A stretch of 64,000 bases of DNA from Leptasterias polaris (Eukaryota; Echinodermata; Asteroidea; Forcipulatida; Asteriidae). Of the stretch, positions 44,301 through 56,300 are shown piece after piece. Position 1 is the first letter of the stretch. Each line of letters starts with the position of its first letter. The stretch lies in contig JAZGTN010000008.1 in the NCBI GenBank assembly GCA_037783415.1, positions 186,001-250,000 of the forward strand. Direction: 5' to 3'. Below the pieces are notes generated by a model, which was not told where the DNA came from, searched no databases, and was given only the letters and a program-made list of their open reading frames with translations. A program made the translations under genes and the position numbers.

Positions 44301-47300
44301 GTTGTATCGTAAACTTGTACATATGTGATGCTAAGTTGTATTTGGCACCCCTGAATAAAGATATTGACAAAATAGGGAGACAGCCAATATAGGGCTAGAT
44401 AGCTCAGTTGGTAGACCGCAGGCACGTTAATCTGGAGGTCGTTGGTTCAAATCCCGCTCTAGTCACTTTTTCTTTGTTCAACCTCAAATAAATTTAAAGA
44501 GGTATAGTGTGTACATGTCAGGTACATGCATACAAGTACATGTACATGTAGATCAATCTGCAGCCAACCATGGCAGAAATACAGGAACACTGATTTGAAC
44601 ATGTTGAAATGCAGTTAGAGAGTGCCATACATGTATAAATGTCATTTATTAATATACATGTACTGTGCTAGTTTTCACACGTGCTCCCTGTAATACAGAT
44701 AATTTTTATAGCTCATGTGCGTCAGATATTCAACAAGGCCAAAGTCTGATGTGGATATGGCATATACATGTATGGGACACAGACACCCTATGTTTTGCCG
44801 TATTCTAGGAGGGCGTGTGTGATAACGAATTTATCTTCAACAAGCAAACTTCACAAGAAGCTGTGTGATGCGGACCATGCAATATGGGTTAATATGACAC
44901 TGTCGTTGCCTTGGATCGACTTTACAGAATTAGGATTCAAGTTTGCTTGAAGATAAATATCATTTATTATTATTATTGAGTAGTACATACATGTAGCTGA
45001 TTATTGCATGTTGTGGCCGAGCAATCTACAATCTAGAGCATCAAAGTCTTGGTTCTGATATCCGAGTCATCAGAGTGGGGGTTCAAGTTCTATTTGTGAC
45101 ACTTGTGTTTGTAGACAAGACACTTTAACCATGTTTACTACAATTGCTTCTCATCACCTAGGAGTAAATGACTGCAAGTGTAGTGATTTTTGATGTGAAT
45201 GATTAGCAACCTGTGAACCAACTTGTCCAATACTGCATCCAAAAAGGAGTTGAGCTTGTTTCAAGAATGCTTTTTAACCCTTTCAATACCATTGTCGAGT
45301 TTACTCGACCACGCGCAGTGTAATGCTTTCTTACCATTGTCGAGTTTACTCGACGTTAAAAGCCGCGGTATTTGGGCGAAAAAAACGCGGTGTTTGGGAG
45401 CCTGTATTTATTTTATTTAGCGCCCTCTGTTGTTGAACCTTATATGGACTGGTAGCTTGTTTACCATGCTTTACAATGGTGTGTGTTGTATAGGGGGTCG
45501 CCATTACGATTTTCCGAGAATAACAACATTGCATGCAACAGTACGCCCAGATTTCACGCTTCCGTTTTCCCGGCAAATAATCACCAGCATAGTTGTTCTT
45601 TACCCAGAGGTTTTGGTTGAAATATTTGTCAGTAGAAACTCTGAATTTGAATCAGAAATATCTGAAGAAGAACCTAGTGAATATTCGGATGAAACTCGTG
45701 ATGTTTCGTTGCAAGGCACGTCCGATGTTGACAGCAATCCTTACGATATACCGGTAGCTGGACCGAGCACTTCAACACCGTGGTGTTGGGCGTAGGCTCG
45801 GCGGGCCTCGACCCATTCATGCCGACTGAGGTGGCAAAGGACATGAAGATAATATAAATTGGACACCATATGAAAGGTCATTTCATACATGTAAGCTACA
45901 AATTGTATGTACAAAGTTTTTCCACTAAAGTATGTCTTCACAAAGAAAATAAAGATTGGAAAAAGTGAACACCATTGCTGAACATTGCACGTTGCTTTTT
46001 GTGTGAAAAAATGCGGTACACAGCAGCATGACCCCTATAAAAAATGCGGTATTGAAAGGGTTAAAAGGCCCATTGAACTGGGGGTACATGTATATTAAAA
46101 GTGCCAGTAGTATGTGTTAGAAGTCAAGTTTAATGATTTTTTTTTGTGGTGTTTGAATGATCAGGTCCTTCAGAGTAACTCCTCACGCTACTCTGTGATT
46201 CCCAAACGCCTGCTGATCGGTAAACGACTAGCGCAATGCACCCACCCCGCCCTGCCCAGTGGGGTTCACCTCAAGGCCTTAGAGACCTACGATCTTATCT
46301 TCAAGACCATCGGCCCCAAGCAACTCTGCCAGGACATGTTCATATACAGTGCTGGGTTGTTCCCGTTGCTGGGCAGTGCAGCCATGGCTGTCAAACCTAA
46401 GCTGCTTCACCTGTATGAGGAGCACTACCTACCCCTTGGAGAGCACCTTAAGCCCTGCCTGACCGGTTTACTGCAGGGTATCATGCCTGGACTGGAAGAA
46501 GGATCGGAGTACTCTGACAGGTAAGGCTTTGAATTCTTCGCACAGACCTGTTTCATGGCACTGCTTACTGCAAAATTCTTCACTTTACCAACAGAATTAT
46601 ACATGGTGATGTAGCCATGGTAACAGGCCTAGAACATCATCTTTGATAGGGCAAGGCCATTTTTATTTCCCAAAGGGCACTGTCGTTGGAAAATCTTAAA
46701 GTCTATGGGAAACATTTGAAGGGGGCACAAAGGCCAAGACTAGGGGCAAATTGGATTAGAATGCTATTACCTTAACTATCCCAAACCCTTCAAAATCAAC
46801 ATGTAACTTCATATTTTGTTGGATTCTGTTTGAGTAGGGACTGAACGAGTAAACTTGGGCCAACTTCATGGCACTGCAAATGCAGATGTCTGCCTTTACC
46901 GCCCATAAAATCATGCGCTTTACTTTTGAGGGTGCTGTGTACGCACAGAGTTCTGTGGTCATCATTGCCATGATATTGGGCCCTGATCTTGCTTTACAAT
47001 GTACATGGGATCTGAGGTACATAGTATTACACCACCACACATATAAGGGACCCCGTCAAGATTATTCTAGGACAATCAGCGGATACATGTAAGTACTCTT
47101 GTTAATTCACCTTGTTAGAAATCGGGAGCCAGAGAAACAATGGGAGAAGTTCCCAATACATGTGGTCACCTTTGTTTACAAACTGCAGATACTTGGATTG
47201 TTATCTACTGCTCGTCGGTTGCAGTGGGTCTCTACATGGCTCACTCTCAACATCTATACTTGGATTGTTATCTACTGCTCGTCGGTTGCAGTGGGTCTCT

Positions 47301-50300
47301 ACATGGCTCACTCTCAACATCTATACTTGGATTGTTATCTACTGCTCGTCGGTTGCAGTGGGTCTCTACATGGCTCACTCTCAACATCTATACTTGGATT
47401 GTTATCTACTACTCGTCGGTTGCAGTGGGTCTCTACATGGCTCACTCTCAACATCTATACTTGGATTGTTATCTACTGCTCGTCGGTTGCAGTGGGTCTC
47501 TACATGGCTCACTCTCAACATCTATACTTGGATTGTTATCTACTGCTCGTCGGTTGCAGTGGGTCTCTACATGGCTCACTCTCAACATCTATACTTAACA
47601 CATCTTATGTACAATGACCTTCAAAACTTTCAGATCACTCCAAAATCGCAAGTTTGTTTATAAATACTACATTTAATCAACCCGTCAAACTGCAGAGCAC
47701 TAAGCGGGGTGCATTTTCATATGGTATGTCTTAGGTGCATCGGAAAACTGTGTGGTTTCAGCGAGTAAAACCATTGTCTCTCATAGAAATACAGTCTGAT
47801 GGAATTCCAACCAGAATTTGGCATAGGAGAATTGTTATCCGACTACTTGTCTTGGATTAATTTTGACAAGACCCCTAAGTGATGAGGGATACTAGTAAAT
47901 ACCTCAAGGGAAGACCAACACATCCAGCATCTTCGGCTCACCGCACTCTACCATATACATGTAAGCCACTGGCCCAGTTGGAATCCAGCAGTCACCTGAC
48001 GACGAACAGAGAATAGGTCTACTGTCTGAAACGTTGAGTCCATCGGTTCTTCTCAGAACCACCAATCACTCAAAAGAGATCTAACCACATGGTGTCACTG
48101 CACATTTCTTGTGTTAGTGTCTTTCCAAAAGGCAAACCTTATTTATGTCAAGGGAGTTAGGGTTAGTTTCAACCTGAAAGGTCTCTGATTATTAAATTCA
48201 TACCAGCGTCAATCCTCCAGGATTTAAAGGTATTAAACAGGATTGGTAGAGCTGACTAAATAGTCGCAGGTAGTGTTCCTACATGTATGCACGTACATGA
48301 AATAACAAACCGTGTGTGAGTCAGGAGAAAATAGCGAAAAACCAGGCACATTGTTCAGCATGTAAACACATTGTCCTTAATTTTGGTTGTAACAACCGAA
48401 AACAGCTGCTATTCCTTTTAGGTTTTCAGGTACAGTTTTCACAAATAGGATATGACTTCATTCCAGAGGAAAATATTTCACAGAATTTCTTTCTTCTAAT
48501 GTACATACAAGAACTTCATAAACAGCAGTAAGCTTTCAGACTAAAATTGATGATGTTTTTTTAAAAATAGCCCCCCAAAACAAAGCAAATTGAAACAAAA
48601 GCACAATGTTTGTGCTGTACTTTTCCGTTTAGAAAAAAAAGCAGTACACAGTAATCTGAATGGGACTCAATGCACTGCTGACAGGATTGAGAATGAACGT
48701 GGGGGATTGTTGAATGCACAGTCAACATTTGAGTCACATGAATTATTTATAAGAAATAGTACTGTAACATTTATATAAAGTGTGTGGATGGGGTTGAAAC
48801 AAAGGACTTTAGCGATAGGGATTCAGGTGGATGGGTAGAGCAAGGACGTCCTGGCATCAGTTTCGAGTAAAAAAACCAATGGAGATGCCAATAAAAAAAC
48901 AATGGGAGAACAAAGAGAAGTCCTTGATTTATCAGTCGACAAACTTGGGTCTACATTTACAATGTATGAACACGTACATGTAATGACAGCTGAACAAGCA
49001 AAGATGGAAAGGCTGGCACAAACATACATAAATGCATGTATTCATTGGCCTTCTGAAGACCCTTTGATGGGTCTTTACACAATGGAACAGTAAGGCCCCA
49101 CAAAGTTTTTCTTTGTTCAACTTGGACCCCCACATAGGAATTCTTTAGAAAAGGGAACAATAGAACAACAACAGCAGGACTCCACAAACCTGATCAGTAA
49201 GGTTGCATGTGCATGTATCTTTACACTCAAAAAGTGTGCAACAAAACATTTATTGCATGGGGTGAGCATGGTGAATTTTTTCTGTGAAAATGCATATTAC
49301 TTAATGTCGGATGACCAGTATAGAGTAGACCATGCTACCTGCATGTATGAAATGACAGGCTTACAAAAGAGCCACAGAGCACAGTGAAAATGGCGTTTAA
49401 ATCTTTGGAGAATGCACTGTATTTCTTGGGAGGGTAGAGAGAGACTACACGGGTCATGTGGGAAATTTTACATTTTGTGTCATAATTTCCATATAAATTC
49501 AAGAGTTATAAAAATAACAGCTGAACAAGTTTTGAGATGTGCCCCTTTCTTCATATTAAAAGTTGATCAAAATCAGGCTGTCTAAAAATTGTGCTGGCAG
49601 GAAGTCCAGGCTCTGTGGCTCTTTTGTAAACAGGTGATGTCACAGGTCACATGGTAGACCATTAGAATACACAATACGAAAACTCGAGATCAGCCTGTAG
49701 GACACTGCTAAATGCTAACATGGCTAGGGTTAAACAAACCAATAGGCATAGTGCAAGAGGCCAGGGACAATGAGAGGCAAGGCCACTTAAACACGTTAAG
49801 AGTCCATTCAGAGTAATTAATGCTTACAATTTTGTTTCCCTTTTTTTTTTTTTGACCCACCAACAATTTTTTTTGTTTAGGCTAATTATTTTACCCTTCC
49901 CTATAAACTGAAGAACAATGTACATGTAATGCCTAAAATGAAGCAAATGATGAGTTCAGGAGTTTTCAGTATGCAACTTTGTCAGTTTGTAGTTGAGGAA
50001 ACTTTTGCTATCTTGCATCATGCCCAGAGGTTGGCTATTGAAACATGGCTGACCGATAACAATAGACAGCACAGAAATTGCAGACAATCTGGAAGATATT
50101 ACGAGGTACCTACGTACATGTAGTATTCCCCTTTAAAAATTGTGTTGTTTTTTTCTTAATTTTTAATAGTAAACTGAATTTACATTTTCAATTTTATTTT
50201 AATTTGACCCACCTACCCCCCCCCCCCCAAAAAAAGAATAAACATTTTTAAACATAGATTATTCTGAATGGTCCCTTTGTTGGCTGCAATCTGTACATGT

Positions 50301-53300
50301 ACATTGTTTGTAGTTGGTTGTGTTAGTGTAACAGTATTAACTCTATGTAATATTATATTTGCACAAATTCAGGGCCAAAAAAGATACGCTGGTACAATAT
50401 TAATATTAATAATAATGGCATCTTCTATAGTGCAGGTATCCACAAAAGTGCTCATTACACTTGCTCCAAAAATGAAGTTCCTCCGTGGATGTCTTCCAGG
50501 GCTCGAATTTAACACTGGACCACAGGCCCCAGGCTAGTAATTTTAGTGTTGGGCCAGTAAACGTATGACCTAACAAGTCCGATGGTCTTGGGACTTGTGT
50601 TTTTCAATTGAATAACAGAAACAAATTATGTGTTGACTTTGGGTCTGATAAATTATCTTTCAATTCTATGAGTAATCAAGTATACTCTTCTCTTACTTGT
50701 CTCAGTTCGGGTTCATATAAAAGCAGTCAAATGCATGTTAATACATGTATGTGTCAGCAATGTTTTATTTTCACATTTTGAATCTGGTCTTGTAAAAAAA
50801 TGCCTGGTCCAGTAAAGATTTTGAGCTACAAGCCCTGTAGTCTTGTGGATTTTCTCCCCAAATTCGAGCCCTGTCTTCCAATGGTGCAAGATTAAGAAAA
50901 AGTGAAAAAGGGGTGCTGCATAAAAACAGCAGCAGAATAAGCAGTAATCCAAAATGTGTTAGGAATTAGGAAAATTGTTCCTTAAACAAATGTGTTTTCA
51001 TGATTGTTTTGAAAAAATTATATATGTTGTCTGGATGGCTCTGACAGTCTGATGGAACGTGGTAGACCTTCCCTGCAGCTACATGTACCTGAAAAAGTAG
51101 CTTCATGATAGAATGAATGAACATATATTTTGTAGTGCATATAAAAATACATATCCAAATAATGAAAAATCAATATAGAAAGATGCCATCAATAAATGCA
51201 ATGACAAGCTGTGTCAGGAGCATTACCGGTACATGTAGGCTACATGTACACTGAACATGTACACTGTACATACATGTAGCATCATAATGCGATTAAAATG
51301 TTAAAGGGTTTGTATTCGTTTGGTTATCACTCTTAAAATTAAAATTTATCCCCCGGATCCGCGCCTGGTTAGAAGTAACGATACTGTAGTTTTCGATAGT
51401 ATATTTAAAGCATTTTGAGAAACATTTCACTTTAAAGTAATTTGGTTTTAGTAAAAAGATATCAGTTTGTATGACCCAAAATTTGAATCTGAGAAAGGTT
51501 ACTGTCAGATACTTACAGTACGTGTAGTACGTTTTCTCAGATTGTGTATTCCTATTAGGTTTTTTTCTTCCTGCGTGGACATTATTCGCTCCAGATTTTT
51601 TGCAATATCTCAAAAACGTAACCACCTTTTGAACTGAAATTTTCACAGGTTAGTTTTATTGTACATACATGTATTCATATTAGGATTAAAACAAACGAAC
51701 GGTTTCAAAAACCAGATACTTTGCCTCTAAACAACAATGCATTAAGCCTGCATTGAAAGTCATTGCAATCATTTGTCCTACATGTACATGTACATTGTAT
51801 GTAAAAAAAAATTGCTAGGTGGTTTTGGCACTACTTATACTGTCAAAATGGGCTTTTGTTTTTTGTCCAGATTGTGTTCGTTTATTTGATTGTGTCATTA
51901 GATCTTTCTGCAGATAAAATCAAGGGATCCTCAATAGTGGCCAGGGCTTGGACTTTACACTGGACCACCATGACCACAGACCCCTAGGCCAGTAGGGGCC
52001 GGTAAACTCATGACCAGACCAGTCCGGCGGTTTTGTGTTTTTTCAATTACATAATAACACCGCACTCTGTGTAATATCATGGTCAAATGTTGGCTTTGAG
52101 TCTGGTAAACTACCTTCAAATTTTATCCTACAAATAAGTGTTCTCCCTTATTAGTGGTCTGCTGGCTAAATACCAGTTTAAACACCTGAGGACCAGTCAG
52201 ACATCACTCCCAAGTGGTCTAGCTGGCTAGTTCAGTGCTGAAAAGCTTCCCAATTGAATACATGTATAAAGTATAGACTACTACATGTAAGTGAAAAAGC
52301 TGACCAACTACTGAAATGACAAGCTAATTTACTATGTTAATTTTGGGGCATCAGGGATAAATAATAAAATTAGGTTTTTACCCTTACACCGATGTTAAAC
52401 CAAATTAGACAAGGTAATTGTTCCAACTGGCTAGTCACTGAAAAAGTTAAAGGCAGAACTCAACCTATAAAGACAAATGAGATAAGTCTTCCCTTACATT
52501 GTCTGATAACTTGCACAATTGATTCTGGTCTTGCAGGGTTCTCTCAAGGTTTTTTAAAAACTGTGGGGAATTCTTGAGCCAAATTTTGTATGTATGGCAA
52601 AAGCACGCTGAATTGAAGCAAGGTCTTCAATGTTTTCTACTTGGTGTTTACATGGATCTTGTTTTTAAAAGCCCTACTATGCAATCTGGAGCATTCTACA
52701 TGGTGTTTTTTGATGTTTTTTGTGTGAAATCATTATTAAACAAACAATCAAACACAAATTAATTATTGTGTATCGTCAAAAATTTGCGTGTATTGGCACG
52801 CAGTTCGTGCGTAATGCCCTGATATGCTAGCTTGTGCATGGGGAGAACCTTGTCTTGAAAAACTGATTCTGGTCTGACAGCAAACATTTTGAGCAACACT
52901 TGCCCTGTGGTCTTGCGGAATTTCCCCCCAAATTTGAGCCCTGGTGACACTCTATAGCACTGAAACCTGTAGTTTAGAATTTACAACGTACGTATCCGTC
53001 TTACACTTACAGAAAGTAAAGCGCCTTTCACCATGTTCACAATGGACAAAGTTCCCCTGGAAAATCCCAGGAGAATTTGGTTAACCCTTTGTCACTTTCC
53101 TTTTGAATTGGCGACCCTATCAAACTCTCAGGGGAAATGGTTTAAAAATACACATCATTAAGTAAATGTAGTAGTATTTATTTTACTCTTCAGTACTTCC
53201 CAAACATAAACAGATAAAATGCTTTACAGTTCCAAACTGCCCGTAAAGATGGCCGATTTACGTCATACTGCAACCTATCTATTAAGGCAGTATACATGGC

Positions 53301-56300
53301 AAATTAAAAGATGTCATGTGACAGCATGTTCAACCAATCCAATGAATTTGCTTGTGACTGTGTGGTCACGGTATTTATTTTACTCCACTTCCCAAATGCC
53401 AAAAATAAAAGAGATAAAATATATGAATATTTGATGCATAAAATGATTGCATTGTCACAGAATACATTATGTACAAGCACAAGGTGAAGTGACTACATTA
53501 TGCATGACATTTATTTCATTTCATGAGGCGAAGTTGAGTGAAATGGAAAAGGCGGATATTACTGAGTGATTAGATTCTGTGACAATGCACGAACGAAACT
53601 TATCAATATTTGTTTTTAGGTTTTACATAACTCACACATGATCCTTGATATTTGCACCAAAAAATATCACAATAAACACAAAATAGACACAGAAACTTGT
53701 GCACTCCACACTCTGACGATTTAAAAATCCTTTTAAACAGTGTGGACGACTCTATTGTACATACATTGTACTGTACATGTACATGAAGAAACCAACTTTG
53801 GGCGCTTTGACACGGCCTTGCCTCAATTGGACAATGGTGTGAAATGCCAACCCCCTGTAATTGCTTTCCTTCTGTGCAATTTTCGTCAAAATCCAAAAAC
53901 ATTCAATGACGTCATACATACATGTACATGTAATCAAAATATATGGTCTGTACATTTTTCTTTGGTTTTAGTTTCCAGTTCATTCCTGGTTTTGATGATA
54001 TTAAATCAAATATCATTGAAAAAAATCCTTTTTGAAATGTAAAGACTTATTTGATTTTTCTGTCTGAAGACGTCTTGTTTTGAATTTCCCTCTGAATGAG
54101 TGTCAAATAAAACAACATTTTACACCATTTTAACTTGAGGTTAGAGACTTGTAATTTTTTCCCCAACTTCCATAAGAACTCTATCTATTTGAAAATGGGT
54201 ACATCATAAAATTGTATTTGAGCTTTAAGCTCCTCTTTAACATACCACATTCATACATTGATTTTGTTTCTAATGCCAAGTCACCAGTTCCGAGAGCTGA
54301 ATTTTTGCCTATTGTGACAAATTTTGTGTAAACAGAAATGTATTAAAGTCTAAACCATTTTTTCCCATGTACTTTTCTTAATTTGTGTTTAGGACCAATA
54401 CGTTGTTGGAACAGCTATGTGCAGGGATGGTGAAGTCGAATTTCTACAGTGCCCTATGGGAGTGTGTATTAACAAGTCCCGTTGTACGCCTACCTGCTGT
54501 AACATTTGTCTTATCCCAGGTGGACCGCAATCTCCCCATGATGGACCAGTCACACATCCTTGGTAACAACAGGTTAACACTGGTGAGTTTTGCTGTACCT
54601 CAACCCAGCTTCCCAGGGTTCCATTGGACAGTATACTAAGAAATTTACAACTCATTTTTCAGAACCAGTTAATGCCGGAAGATGTGGATAATACATGTAT
54701 GCACTCCTATTTTGAACCAGAAAACGATGACTGATCAACCTGATTTGTATTCACCTGAAATTTTAAATATATTTGGTATGAGGTGAAAGCCGAGGGATGT
54801 CTTTATATGTCAAAACATTCGATGTGTAGCGTGCACAGAACGTCCCTTGCTTCGTTTCCCCCATATACAGAGGGACAAAGGGTATTGGAATTCATGCACG
54901 AAATCTCCCCTTTCTCTGGGGTTATTGTGTAATCCCAGATTATAAGATGAGTTGACAATATTGCTACGGTGATTTGTACACCGATGTTTGAAATGAGTGA
55001 AAACATGAGGAGGTGTTTTACTATTACATGTACATGTAGGTCTGTTATTTCATCTACAATTATGCAGATACTGGGCTTTGACACTTACCAATGTTAGCCA
55101 CATGCTTTAAATGCACATACATGTACATGTACATGTACATGTACATGTATAGTCAGGTTTTTCCCCATGCACAAGCTAGCGTATTGGGCCGATACAAGCT
55201 AATTGCGTGCCAACATGCGCAAACTTCGGCTGAAAAACGTAACAAATGAAAATATTAATATTACTTTTTTTTTCCCCCCCCAAAAACATCATGAGAAAAC
55301 CATAGAATTCTCCAGATTGCACAGTACGGCTTTTAATAAAAACCAAGATACTGTAACCACCAAGTAGAAAACATTCCTAAGACCTTGTTTCTATTCAGCG
55401 TGCTTCGGCCAAGCATCCCCAAAATTTGGTCCAGAATGCTCCACAGTTTTGAAAAATCCAGGGAAGAACCCTGATAATGTACTTAAACATCAACCTCAGG
55501 TAAAACCAGGGTACAAAGTTTGCAGCGTAGTGTTAGTCTGTTTGTTTGTTTGCTTGTTTTATTCCAAAAATGCGAACTTACCCCTTGCCCAGAGCTGCCA
55601 ACATTAGCACCTTGCAATCAGGGAGATTTTGTGCAACAATCGGGGAGATCTTTAGAATTACATTCAACATGATAGGGACAAAGTTTTTATAATCAGGGAG
55701 ATTGTCAAATTTGTTCATTAGAAAATGGAAAGATGGGTTTATTTTCAGGGAACTTTTTGCAGAATCAGGGAGAGTTGGCAGCTCTGCTTAATCTATGGAA
55801 GCCATTAAATGTATAACAGAAGTTAATTGTTCTCTTGAATTGCTACTGTGTACAGGTGAATGCAGTGTGTGATTCCTTGTATGACTCAGTGGTGTTGGTT
55901 CAACGTACAATCTTGGACTTGGTGCTCGTGTGCTTCCCACTCCACAGCTACTGTCTCACAAAGGAAGACCAGACACGCCTACTTACAGCTGCCCTCAACG
56001 TGGTGCTACGCCGGGACATGTCCCTCAACAGGCGTCTCTTCAGCTGGCTGCTCGGCACCGATGCCAGGACGGGAACATCTAGCGTTACCAAGAAACCAGA
56101 TGCAGATGCGATAAGCCGATCTGACAGCATCATCAGCGCGGAGGATGAAAGCACAGCTTATTTTGACACACATTCCAGAGAGATGCTGATTGAGTCACTC
56201 AAGACCTGGTTGAACACTCTCCCGGATAAACTCAATGAGGAGGAGCTGAAGGTTGCCATGTTGAAACCGTACAAACTTCTCATTAGCCTTCTTGATAAGC

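Larger units (their letters stand above)
38482..46164 (+). other. DOP1 intron 1 (7.7 kb), repeat-rich
   Basis: It contains a minus-strand SINE (about 39305-39480), the Penelope-like fragment (40330-41357), a LINE remnant (41690-42870), a dispersed TIR element (43590-43908), tRNA-derived SINEs (44385-44470 and 45005-45190) and the piggyBac-type element (45278-46060). A frame at 39642-39845 (+) is open but has no recognised domain. I see no host gene inside. Confidence 0.7.
46521..54392 (+). other. DOP1 intron 2 (7.9 kb)
   Basis: It holds the 67-bp minisatellite (47190-47597), a Penelope-type fragment (47930-48115), a partial TTAAAGG MITE (48225-48330), a dispersed repeat (51360-51690), a 52534-52853 TIR element, and related 'ctcgaattt...ctggaccac' fragments at 50500-50880 and 51950-52240. 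A repeat at 54070-54230 recurs at 60970-61160. No host exon recognised; the phases of DOP1 exons 2 and 3 join directly. Confidence 0.65.

Noticed and set aside
44391..44463. Functional tRNA gene
   Set aside because: The acceptor stem pairs, but the D, anticodon and T stems do not. The flanks recur at 450-490, so it is a SINE head. The same reasoning applies at 57027-57100 and 282-352.
47099..47663. Three overlapping long frames as repeat-protein genes
   Set aside because: They are the same stop-free 67-bp minisatellite read in three frames inside a DOP1 intron, with no domain and no splice support.
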